Source of the DNA: Colletotrichum lupini
Lineage: Eukaryota; Ascomycota; Sordariomycetes; Glomerellales; Glomerellaceae
NCBI RefSeq assembly: GCF_023278565.1
Contig: NC_064678.1
Coordinates: 310,001-374,000 of the forward strand
Length of the DNA stretch: 64,000 nt
Reading direction: 5' to 3'
Numbering within the stretch: the stretch's first letter is position 1; every line of letters starts with the position of its first letter. Positions 1 to 10,202 of this stretch are shown one piece after another. The position numbers and the translations under genes are program-made. The notes beneath the pieces were generated by a model, which saw only the letters and a list, made by a program, of their open reading frames with translations, was not told the origin of the DNA and did not search any database.

Positions 1-1714
1 ATATCGCAGAGATCTTTATCATGCAACATGTCCGAGCGGGGCACCCAACTTCCATGTATGCCATTGCGTAGCCGGAAAGGTAGTTCAATTATTGCCACAG
101 GGCCTGATTCAATATCTTTGGCGTCGAGGATCAAAATGCAGGACAGTCTGACATCTCGTCTGTTCGCGATGGTCACAAGAAAGCCGTCTCCTTCCGCAGC
201 TTTGAAAATGTTAGTGAACCCATCACTCGTCTGATGCCTGTTGCTCAATGGAATATTTACCCTCCGGGGACCTTGGTAAGAAAGCTACCTCATGTAGGGA
301 AGTATGTTCCCCCGCAGACCAGTGATCATACTTCCCGGTGTTGATATCTGCAGCTGCAATGGTGTTGTAAGTCCCACCGACAGGACTGTACTTGGCCTTT
401 GGATCGTGAACGCAAAGGAACAGTTTGCTGTACGCTTTGGTTGCGAATCTTTCATCAACCTTGGGCATTTCGCCATCGAGGGCGACGAGCTCGGTCGGCT
501 CAACTTGGAAGGTTGTTGCGTTGGGATCGAGCTTCCAGCGCACATAGCTACTAGCAGGTTGTCCCACCGCTGCTTTACCGCTTGGGTGAGAGAATGGGTC
601 TTCGCCTCGTGGACTAAAGAACCAAAACTAGTGCACAAGTTAGAGAATGCTTTTAGGAGATAGTCCTACAGACTGCGCACCTTGTTATGGTGGGTAAGGG
701 GCGCGTCGAGGTAAACACATCCGTCTTCGCCTTCGAACGCGTTTCCGGTGTGTCCGTAGAAGGCGTTCTTGAAGTTGAACCACCGAACATCTTCAGGTTT
801 AGGGTTTCGCCGCGGCAGAAGACCAAAGGTCAGGGTCTTGTCCTCAGCCCATGCGAAATGCTTCGATCCTTGCTGCAGTATTTCAACTGGCTGTGTCTCA
901 AGTGGAATGAGTACGAATACGATCCAATTCTTGGTCGCTGCCATATCGTGCATCATTCCCACATACGGCGTCTTAATCCAACATTCTTCGAGCTTCTCCC
1001 CGTTCTTATCGAAGAGATAGTATGCAACATCATTTGTCGCATCGCCTTTGGCTTCATAGCCCATGGTGATCAGTTCTCCATTGTCAGGGTCAATTTTCGG
1101 ATGCGCGGTAAAAGTTGGAGCTGAGTACTGCCCATGAAAGTCGTACAATCCTTCAGCTTTGAATTAGTTGCATGTAGAGAACAGGCATGCATTGGTCAGT
1201 TGAGTGACGATACCTTACCTCTGGTTTCAAGGGAGTCCGGGTCCATTGCGTACGGCCTAGAGTCTTCTTTCAATGCCAGTAGCTGATTTTCGAAATACAC
1301 AATGTGAGTGTTCGCAGTGGAGTGAACCTCATGCTTCACTCTTGGGTCGTCTGAGTAGCGGTTTCGATATTTGCCAAAGACTGACTGCCTCGCTGCCCTC
1401 TCAATGTTAAACTTGGCAGTGCGCACATACTTCTGCTTGAAGTCGGCGTGGCCGTGCCTGATTCGAACTGCATCTATGGCGCCATCCCCGTTGATGAAAA
1501 CATCGTCTTCGTAAAGAGGGGCCCAAGACCAGTCGGGCATGCAACGGTAGTATGTTCCGTCTATCTCTTGTGGGATTGAACCGCGGACAATGCAATTATA
1601 GACTTCCGCTTCGAAACGGCAAGGTGCTTCTGGTCCATCAAAGAATGGCGTTGGAGGGAAGTTCGTCTCCTGTTGTGCCTTGAGAGACCTCGAACACTCA
1701 GAGAGGTTAGGCAT
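1..1714 (-). CDS. carotenoid oxygenase family protein (stilbene/carotenoid cleavage), C-terminus cut by window edge
   Basis: Non-haem iron dioxygenase of the RPE65/carotenoid-cleavage/lignostilbene family, which splits a conjugated C=C bond of carotenoids or stilbenes to two carbonyl products. Exons read 1714-1219, 1156-670, 613-261 and 199-1; the three introns (56-62 nt) restore one frame. The four family iron-ligand histidines are visible in TAHPK, MMHDMAAT, YGHTGNAFE and GIHGSWV, with the conserved ANTHIVYFENQLLALKE block before them. The start is the first ATG of the exon-1 frame. The end runs off the window, so only the last residues are missing. It is transcribed divergently from the hydrolase at 2357 with a shared 642-bp spacer. 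The family is clear; whether the substrate is a carotenoid, an apocarotenoid or a stilbene cannot be told. Confidence 0.9.
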
Positions 1715-2356
1715 GTTGCTATCTTGATTTGTTTAAACCTTGGGGATGCCCATTGGATTCGTCCGTCTTTCGATGAATAGTTATACTACCAAATGACTTA
1801 TTCGGGTGGCCCGGCATTATCTTAATAAACGTCTTCGGTTTTACTACGCTACTTCTGGTAACCGAGACCGACTACGAGTAGTTGCAATCGAAACACCATG
1901 GTCATCATTGAAAAGTACAGTAATCGATTCCCAGGCTTTTCCTCCTTGACGCTTCAAACTCTGTATCATCTGCCGAACAGTGACGCTGCCACACTTTCCA
2001 ACGGCGACCGCTATGCGGAGATGGCGGGGGCGGAGACCGAGACGGGATTGAACTGCCGGTCGACCAGGGATGCTAGGTCAAGCACAAAGGGCTCAGTGAT
2101 TGGTGGCCTAGGACGGAGACCGAACTCAAGGTTTCGGCTCTGGCCGTGCGTTCATTCAGTAAGCTGACTAGGTAGGACGGAAGATCGTATATATCGAGTG
2201 TATTGACCTGGATACAAGGTGGTCACTGACAAACGTAAGAACTCAACAATTACAGCAAACTCTAGTCGCGAGCTCGCAGGGTCGCTGTCCTTGAACTAAG
2301 ACTTGCAAACACACTACCAAGTGCCAGTCACTACCAAAGTTCAACCGAAAGTGGGC
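1715..2356. promoter_or_regulatory. divergent promoter between oxygenase and alpha/beta hydrolase
   Basis: This 642-bp spacer separates two start codons that point away from each other. No convincing gene lies in it. It contains CGG-GATTGAACTG-CCG at 2043-2058, an inverted CGG pair of the kind many Zn2Cys6 dimers bind; this assignment is inference. Confidence 0.35.
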
Positions 2357-3432
2357 ATGACTTCCAGCAAGGACTACGTTTTCAAGCAGGTTGGCAATAC
2401 GTTGATTGAGGCAACGGCTTACTGGAAGCCAACAAAGAGTAAGGAGCCAAAGGGGCTTGGTAAGTCTTTAATCGATCGTGTCGACTACCTTGTGACTGAA
2501 TGTTCCCAGCTCTGGCTCTTCATGGAGGAGGTTTCGTGATAGGATCCAGACATGCGTTGCCAGAGGTTGAAGTTGGGTATCTTGCCGACGCAAACTTTGT
2601 TGTCGTATCAGCTTCCTATCGACTTTGCCCACAAGTTCCCTTACACGACGTAATTGAAGACGCTATCGACGTTTTCTCTTGGTGCAAGACGGAGCTTCCG
2701 CAAAAGTTCGAAGCGGACACTGGCTTTAGGATTGACGCACGAAAGGCGGTGGTTTTCGGGCAATCTGCTGGAGCACTCTTAGCTTTACACTTGGTGAGTT
2801 ACCAATGCTTCCGGTCCCAGTTTGATACCCAAAACTCAACATCTCATGAATAGGGTGCTCTGGCGGAACCTCCCCGGGCGATTCTTGACTTTTATGGCGT
2901 CAAGTACGTCAGTGATGAATTCTGGCACAAGCCTTTGCCTGCCTTAGCTGCCATTCCGACACTGCCACAGGCTTTAACCGACAAAATCTTTGAAGAACCG
3001 GTCATGACGACCACTGTCACATCCCTAGAAAAGGCAGCTGCGTCTCAAGACGGGGAGAGAAAAAGGGGCATGCCAGCACCCGATCTATCGGTTCCTAGAA
3101 ACGCCTGGCTATTCGCAGCATTGAAGAACGGGACACAGATGAAGTCCATCGTCAAAGACGATGACTTCGACCGCGTCGACCCTGTTAAAGTGTTTCACCC
3201 AAAATTCCCCCCAACCTTTTTTGTGCATGGGGATAATGATGGCTTGATTCCCAATGCCTTCAGCGAAAGGGCTTGTAGGGAGCTGACCGAGCTTGGAGTG
3301 AAGGCGCGTATCTCTTTGATTCCAGGCCAATCCCATGGTTTCGATGCCGGCTTAGGAGTGGATGACCCGGAATGGCCGCAGGTACGCGATGCGCTGGACT
3401 TTCTCATCTTCTACGGAAACAAAGCCATCTGA
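2357..3432 (+). CDS. alpha/beta hydrolase fold-3 (HSL-type esterase/lipase)
   Basis: Predicted serine esterase or carboxylesterase, 321 aa, of the hormone-sensitive-lipase group. Exons are 2357-2459, 2510-2793 and 2854-3432. Residues 39-42 (HGGG) form the oxyanion-hole motif; Ser120 in GQSAG is the nucleophile; the Asp in HGDNDG (about 255) and the His in GQSHGF (about 290) complete the triad. There is no signal peptide, so it is probably cytosolic. The ATG at 2357 was chosen because the longer open frame to 2303 has no ATG. Its stop lies 15 bp from the stop of the convergent Zn2Cys6 gene. In fungal clusters such enzymes often act as thioesterase-like or ester-hydrolysing tailoring proteins; the substrate is unknown here. 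Confidence 0.9.
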
Positions 3433-3447
3433 GGTGCACGCATCCTG

Positions 3448-5545
3448 CTAGAGATTGAAATCGAAATTATACTCAGAGAACCCCAGCTGCTCCCACAAGT
3501 CCAAATTGGGTAGTCCTGTTTCGAAAGAGATGATACTGCTGTCAAATGTTGTGGTTTCCGGTCTTGAAGAAGTTAGAAAGTCTGCTGGTAGAGAAGTCAA
3601 GCTAAAGAACTCACTGGCGGTGTTCAATGTCTTCGAGTACTTTGTCAAAACACTGGACGGCAAAAGCGTGCAATCTATCAGGAAACATTCGAAGAAGACT
3701 CCTCAACTTTATCACCATATCTCGCAAATCGACAGACGCTGGATTCTTGATGATTCTGATGAGAAGCACCAGTCCGCAGGTCACTGCATGGTACGAATCA
3801 AACCAGAAGTGGCTGGTAAGAACATCCCTTTCCTGCATCTCGATCAGCGTTGCAATAGTCTTGTTGTTGCTATCTTCGCAGATGTTCATTCGATGGTCGG
3901 CATCAGACCCTGAAAAGGTAGCATTAAACAGGTACGATTGAGTCAATAAGACGATGATGCAATGATATCTCAACCGTAAGTACAGCGTGGCGCGCAACAA
4001 TGATGGGGGGATTGCTGCTGCAGGTATGGTCAGGTGCTGAGGCAGGCTCTCCCACCACCCATAAAGGTCTTGAATCAACCGATCGATAGCATTGCCATTA
4101 TCGCAATGTTTCTCGGAGTTGCACTGAAGGGTACGAGACAGAAGCCGTGTAAGGCGTGCTGAGGCGAAGGCATACATGGGCGGCATGTTTGGGGCACCGA
4201 TGAGGTTCTATGACGTGATGTTAGTTGAGGATTACATTTCAATGGCTTGCGCTGGATTACATCTGAAGGCGAACCGATGGTACTTAGATCAACGGTGATT
4301 CCTAACGATCTCCCCAGAACGCTGGTGAACCACTGATCCAAGTCGCATAATGACCACCAAAGCTTGGTTTTCTGTTCCGCCCACAGGGGACTTTCGTCGT
4401 CAGTTGCTACGTGCAACCCAAGTGACTGGGCAATTCTGATGGCGCTGCCGAGGACGACCCAAGAAGTGTTCCGCTGGCTTTTCTTTAGCCGGTACAAGGC
4501 CTAAGCTCAGTGAGCTGCATTAGCTGAGTTCTTGATCGGTGAAGTAGAGGTAAGCAGCATTATGACTGACCATAACAATAATCGCCTGGATACTCTCGAC
4601 ACTCCCCTCCTCGATGACACTCTCCATCTTCTTTGAGGCAAGCTCAAAATGATGTGGATCGTCGTCAATGAGAGCAACGATGAGCTGAATCATGGCTTGG
4701 GTCGACACGCTCACTTCTGCATTTCCGTGGGCTCTCACTATTGCATCGAAAAGCTTTTCTGGACCGAGGACGTAAAATACGCAGTTGACGAAGCGAAGAA
4801 AGACAACGCTGCATCTTTCGCATGTCTTTCTGTCGGGAAGTGCTGCATCCTGTTTATTCGACAGCGGTTCGCCTTCACGCAAGTCAAAGGTGCCACTGGG
4901 TTGCAGTGCCGCGAGCCGAGGGAAGCTTCGTGTGATGCACAGGCTGACTTTGGACTGAAGGACCGCGTAGCTTGAGGCACCGTTGAATCCTAGGGGGCGA
5001 TGAGTAAATGCGAGATTCTTGTTAGACCGAATCGCAAGTCTACTCACTTCGCTGGCGTGTTGCATCTGAAATGAACGAGCCCTCTGACATTGGTGACGCC
5101 GAGTCCTTAGCAGCGACACCCGGTAGTAAGTGCCCGCCATCGACCGGCGAGCATGACGAAGTATCCGCAGGTGGGACTTGCTGTGCAAGTTCCGTGGGAA
5201 AGTCAGGTTGTTGGGGTGCCGCCTGGAGTTTGCTGACAAAAGTGCGCAGGCTTTCAACGCTTAATGGGATACCAGGAGTATAGTGCTGGACAATGGCGGC
5301 CATCAGTTCGAACTGCTCCTTCGAAGTGTGATAGTAGGGACGGATGCTGGCTTCATCAGTGACAACGCAATCTAATCCGAGGCGCTCACACCGGTGACAG
5401 GATCTGGACGTCGGTTTGTCGCACTCTCATAGTCAGTACGAGACTCAGTCCTTGATGTAGCTCCATTGCTCACTTTGATCTTTCGCTGTCTGCAATTGAC
5501 GCAGCTAGAGGGCAGCCGACCGGCTCGACGCGTTGTTGTACTCAT
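3448..5545 (-). CDS. Zn2Cys6 fungal-specific transcription factor
   Basis: Binuclear zinc-cluster regulator, 604 aa, nuclear. Exons read 5545-5474, 5423-5048, 4989-4571, 4500-4261, 4207-3615 and 3562-3448; all five introns (50-70 nt) keep frame. Six cysteines at 15, 18, 25, 33, 36 and 43 give C-x2-C-x6-C-x7-C-x2-C-x6-C, with the basic stretch RQRKIK. The first intron falls exactly before the third cysteine, so an unspliced reading hides the finger. The middle carries the fungal-specific TF domain, recognised by GSAIRIAQSLGLH and KLWWSLCDLDQW. It is divergent from the P450 and convergent with the hydrolase, which makes it the candidate pathway-specific regulator of this block; targets are inferred only from position. 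Confidence 0.92.
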
Positions 5546-6285
5546 GCTGGCAATGACGGAATCGTTTCAAATCGAGGCACGTCTGCGATTGAGATGATTC
5601 CGATTGCCCAGCGAGGAAGCCATCATCACCAGACCACGGTATCACATAGAACGCAAAGGGCAGGCCAGGAGCCTTGGAGCCATGAGCATGGTCATACTCA
5701 GAGGCAACACTTGAATGCTGTGGGGATTTGTGCTAGCCTGTGGTCCCGGCGTTGTAACCGTAATAGCACGGCCCATTTGGAGTGATGTTAGGCACGAAAC
5801 ATTGGAATATGCCGGCTAGATCAGACTTCCTTCAACGTAGGGACTGTAGAACTCATTATTAATGCATAAGCTTCATATTCTGTATGACTCGTGTTGGAAA
5901 GCGTCATGATCTCGAAACATCACGGGTGAAAGGGGAGCGGCATGGAGACGGAGGGCGGACAATAGGGTACAAACAGAATCTAGGGGAGAGAGACCCACAG
6001 CGGTCACCGCTCTCCGTCCCATGCCGCATTCTTTGAGTTCGGCAGTCGAACACGGTCTCCGCGCTGGACACACCCATCGGTGACTGTGGATCCTCGATCC
6101 TTGTACTCAGGCGCTATCGGCGATCTGGGAAGTACTCACTTCTGTCTGCGAGGATATGAAAGACTAGTAACGAGAAATGATAAATTACCGTATTACGGAG
6201 AAGAGAACATGTTGTGTCTTTATTGCCACGCTTCGAATTGTTGCAGAGGAGTCAACAAATCAGTGAGCACAATTCCAAATGAGCC
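5546..6285. promoter_or_regulatory. divergent promoter between Zn2Cys6 regulator and P450
   Basis: A 740-bp spacer between the start codons of the regulator and the P450. No gene is supported inside it. A CGG-N10-CCG inverted triplet lies at 6001-6016, the same geometry as in the other divergent promoter at 2043. Such sites suit a Zn2Cys6 homodimer, so autoregulation plus P450 control is possible; this is inference from geometry. Confidence 0.3.
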
Positions 6286-8112
6286 ATGGAGACTCAGAAC
6301 GCGACGGTCAATTGGCACTATTCCAGTCCCCAAGTCGCTGCCATCATCTCTGCAATCTTATGTTTGGTATATCAAACTGACATCAATATGCCTCCAAACA
6401 TTGGACTCTAGACTGACTCTAGTAGCTGGCGATCCCTCTCATTTACAATGTGATCTTCCACCCTCTGGCCCGAGTCCCGGGGCCTTTCTTGGCCAAGTTC
6501 AACGACTTCTGGCACGCATACCAACTATACACAAATATGAGACATGAGACGCTCTGTAAACTTCATGATAAATACGGTAATCACTACAATCTGCTGCTCT
6601 CAATGGTATTAGCTAACATGGATGGCTAGGTCCTTTGGTGCGCTTGGGCCCGAGCACTGTCTCTGTGAACACCACAGAAGGATTCCAAAAGGTTTACTCG
6701 GCGACATCACCAATCGACAAGTCGCCATTCTATCAGAGCTTCACCCCAGGTTTCCAAAGTAGTTTCTCTTCGATGGGTCTTGCGTACAAAGAGAAGAAGT
6801 CTATTCTCTCTCAAGCATTTGCTCAGAAGAAGCTAGACGCCATGGAACCAGCATTCATGGAGCATATTTGGAAGCTTTGCGACGTGATGAAAAGTCAAGC
6901 TAAGGTCAATTTAGATGATTGTTTATCAGCCTTGACAGTTGACATCTTATCGGACGTTTGTTTCGGCGAAACGTTTGATTTACTTCACAATCCCACAGAG
7001 AAGGCGAACATCAGCGATGGTTTAGTGCAGGCAGCAAAATTTGTCTCATTGGTACCAATAAACGCCTTCGATTGTTCCATACTCCAGGCAATTTGACTAA
7101 GAGAGTTTTAGGAAGGTACACTCTGGAGATGACCTTTGTTGCAGCGCCTAATTCGAAAGTTCTCGTACAACCATACGACGCGGGGCTATCCAGCGAAGGT
7201 GAGTCTGCCTTCTGTTTCAAGCAGCATCGTCAACTGAAATGCGTAGATGGCGATTGGCGCCATGATCAAACAGAGACAGAATCCTTCGGGTAGGCAAGAC
7301 ATATTCAATTACCTACTTACGGCTAAAAGTCCCACCACCGGTACGCCGTTTCCTGATCGTGAGCTGTTCGGTGAAGCGATCGTCATGTTTGTAGCAGGGT
7401 CTGATACCACATCTACTGCGCTGTTGACAATATTGTGGCATCTGTTGGCTCATAAAGATGCATATGACAAGGTGGCCTTGGAGGTTAGATCTACAGTCAC
7501 GACGCGTGATGAATTGAACTACCACAAGATTCAGCACCTACCATATCTAAGAGCTGTGATTGAGGAAGGATTGAGAATCTTCCCACCGAATGCAGGTTTC
7601 ATTCCGAGACAGGTACTCCAATCCGACGGAGCCTTCGTTCTCCACGGCATACCTCTGCCAGTGGGAGTAAGTCGATATCATCGTCTATCTCAACCTCAAG
7701 AGCGTGGACACTGACATCATCCCTTCTCAGACGGAAGTCGGCGTTGCAAACATGGCGATGCATAGGAACCCCAAGTATTTTGAACGACCAAACGACTTCA
7801 TTCCAGAACGCTGGATCGGCGATGGCCATTCTGCGGTAAAGGATAAATCAGCTTTCTCTCCCTTCTCCAAGGGCCCAAGGGCGTGCCTCGGAAGAACGTA
7901 AGAGGTCCCGTTTTAGCTTCTCACAGACCATTGCTAAACTTTGTACCAGAATGGCATACATGGAGATGTCTATAGCTTTGGCAGCAATGTTTTTGGAGAT
8001 GGACATGGAATTTGAGGATCACGGTTCTGAGGCAAGACAGGGTTACACAGCGACGGATTCTTTCGTTCTCGTACGACCAAAAGTTAGGATCGTGGTAAAA
8101 TCTCGCCGCTGA
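6286..8112 (+). CDS. cytochrome P450 monooxygenase (central segment uncertain)
   Basis: Microsomal haem-thiolate monooxygenase. The supported exons are 6286-6366, 6426-6576, 6630-7051, 7145-7198, 7247-7666, 7731-7897 and 7950-8112 (about 485 aa). Residues 15-36 form an N-terminal membrane anchor followed by the Pro-rich hinge RVPGPF. Later come I-helix AGSDTTS, ExxR motif EEGLR, PERW, and haem loop FSKGPRACLG with the thiolate Cys near 428. The weak point is 7052-7144: to keep frame it must be a 93-nt intron with donor GTACCA, and the protein then lacks roughly 30 residues usually present between helices F and G. A single-base loss there is an alternative, which would make the gene broken. 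The start gives a proper anchor once the 59-nt first intron is removed. Confidence 0.85.
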
Positions 8113-8676
8113 GAGGACGCAGGCAATCTGGAGGGCATTTGAGTCTTTTCTCTCGTGGGAAGCAGCCCCTCTGTTGCGATCTCAGCAAAGCGACAGGGGC
8201 TGCAGCAGAAGCCGCTAATGGAAGAAGGCACAGGCCATGAGACATGTTCACAAGAACATGCTGTAGAGACCGATCGGGTTCGAGATCTTGGTTGCAAAGA
8301 CGGGAGCAATTTAGGCTAAAGGAGTTGATCTCATTCACCCCTGCTAATCTGATCACGGGAATCGGCGAGGCCCCAGCCAGGATGCTCCCATGCATGAGAG
8401 TCTTGAATACTGTAGTCACCAGGGATAGCAATGAAGAGAACCATATGGCGATGTAGAACAAAATGGCCTTCTGATAGTAATTATAGGAATATCTTGCCAA
8501 GAACCCACGCCAATATCCCACATCAGCCGCCCATGTGGAATAAAGTAGTAAAGAAAATGGTATCTAGTAAAGAGTGATATCTCCAACGCCAACGTAATCT
8601 CTGGGCTTAATAGGCCGTCCCTCAATGGTTCAAAGTTTCTTCGTATCAATACAGCACTATCTGTAGAGGGACTGAC
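8113..8676. other. spacer between convergent P450 and rhodopsin-domain gene
   Basis: About 560 bp between two stop codons. A minus-strand open frame at 8084-8521 overlaps the P450 end and shows no recognisable motif; nothing else is seen. Confidence 0.4.
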
Positions 8677-10202
8677 TCATGAGAAACCCCTTGCCTCAAC
8701 TTTCTGTGAGGAGACCTGCACAATATCGCACTTAACCTCGATCGGCGCTCCTGGCTGCAGCTCGATCTCGTCATCAGAGACTCTCCTTCCCGCTTCGATT
8801 CTTGTTTCGACGACGGCGTGGTGGTTTGGTCTATATCCGCCCAATTCGATAGACTCCTGTTGCCGTGATGGAGACGGCATCTTATCGGTCTGACTGGTGA
8901 AATCCGGGCTATCTCTCGAGGCTTGGATGGGCAGCCCTGTCTCGCGGCTCGCATCAGAGTGGCTCAAATCGTAGCTGGCGACGCCATAGAGATCAGCCTT
9001 GCTGTCCGCCGAGCCAGTTCGTCGTTTCGAGTAGCGGGCAGAGTAGTGATTCGGGTTGCCAAGTGTACCACCGAGCTCGGGATCGCGGTGGCGTGAGGTA
9101 CTTTCGGTGTTTTCAGAATAGTCTCCGTTCTTGTGGTATTTCGAGGATTTCGCAATACGGCTCGACAGGGCGGGAATGAATCGAGAGACCAAGGGTCGGA
9201 ATGTCGGTAGGCAAGCGCAGACGAGTCCACAGCAGAGCTCGCCGATGGACCAACCGGCGGTCTCGACATTTTGCCAAGTGAAGTCTTCTTCGAGCTTGAG
9301 GAATCGGATTCGGATGAAGGATATGGTACATGTGCTATTCAAAGATTAGTCGGAGCCCGGAATGGTCGTGTGATCACGGGACAAGACATACAAAAAGCCC
9401 AAACAGAAGATACCAAGCAAGACATATTTCTGGCCTCGGGCCAGATTCAGTCTGTGAATAACTGGCAGCGGCAGCACAAATACAATAATGTCGGTGATGA
9501 TATTGCCTGCTGCGTTGATGTACCATTGGGGGTAGTTCGGGATGCATTTGCCATCAATGGTCTTGTCCCAGAATGCCGGGATAGGGGTACAGATGAAGAT
9601 CTCGACAAGGATCTGCGAAATGCTCCATGCGCCGACTATTACCATGGCCGCAATGAAGACCTTCTTCATCTTTTGGACGGCCAGGACTCGGTAATATTGA
9701 AAAAGGAAGGTCATCTTGATACCAGCCAATGCTGCATTATAGAATACAATGGTGACGTAGAATGTCTTCGAAGTGTTAATAGGTGTGCGAAATGGATTGT
9801 ATCAGACATCAACTGACCTTCATGTAGTCTTGAATTTGTTCCGAAGTAAGAAAGTAAACATGATGACCGAGGCCATTTCTGGTGTCTTCAGGTTGTTAGA
9901 TACCATCTGATGGAGCCGTGGATATATATGACTCACTCAGTGCGACAGCCAAGCCGCATCCAAGAACCAACAGCTACAGAGTTGTGGTCAGAATCAGGTT
10001 CAAGGCATGGAGAGGACTTTCCAAAACCTACAAAAGCAAAGACGGATGCCCAGTCATCCATACCAAATTGTCGTATCACGAATATTCTGGTGTACACTCG
10101 TATTGATACAGCCAAGAAGGCAACTGAAAGCACAAAGCTCGTGACGCCGACGACGATTGGTACCCGCGAGTCGTCCGCGCTCATTCCTGGAGGGACCTCC
10201 AT
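8677..10202 (-). CDS. rhodopsin-domain (SAT4/PTH11-like) integral membrane protein
   Basis: Seven-helix fungal membrane protein of the rhodopsin-domain (SAT4) family, 435 aa. Exons read 10202-10032, 9973-9937, 9885-9818, 9765-9392 and 9334-8677 with introns of 51-58 nt. Signature features are GMDDW after the first helices, GLGHHVYFLTSEQIQDYMK, the helix block FYNAALAGIKMTFLFQYYR, and a helix-7 region ending near CLPTFRPL. The last 170 residues are a hydrophilic, Ser/Asp/Glu-rich cytosolic tail. Family members are often found in metabolite clusters or described as GPCR-like sensors, but a biochemical role is not established for this one. Adjacency to the P450 suggests membership of the same block. 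Confidence 0.9.

Noticed and set aside
8084..8521. 145-codon minus-strand frame overlapping the P450 3' end
   Set aside because: Overlaps conserved P450 coding sequence and has no family features.
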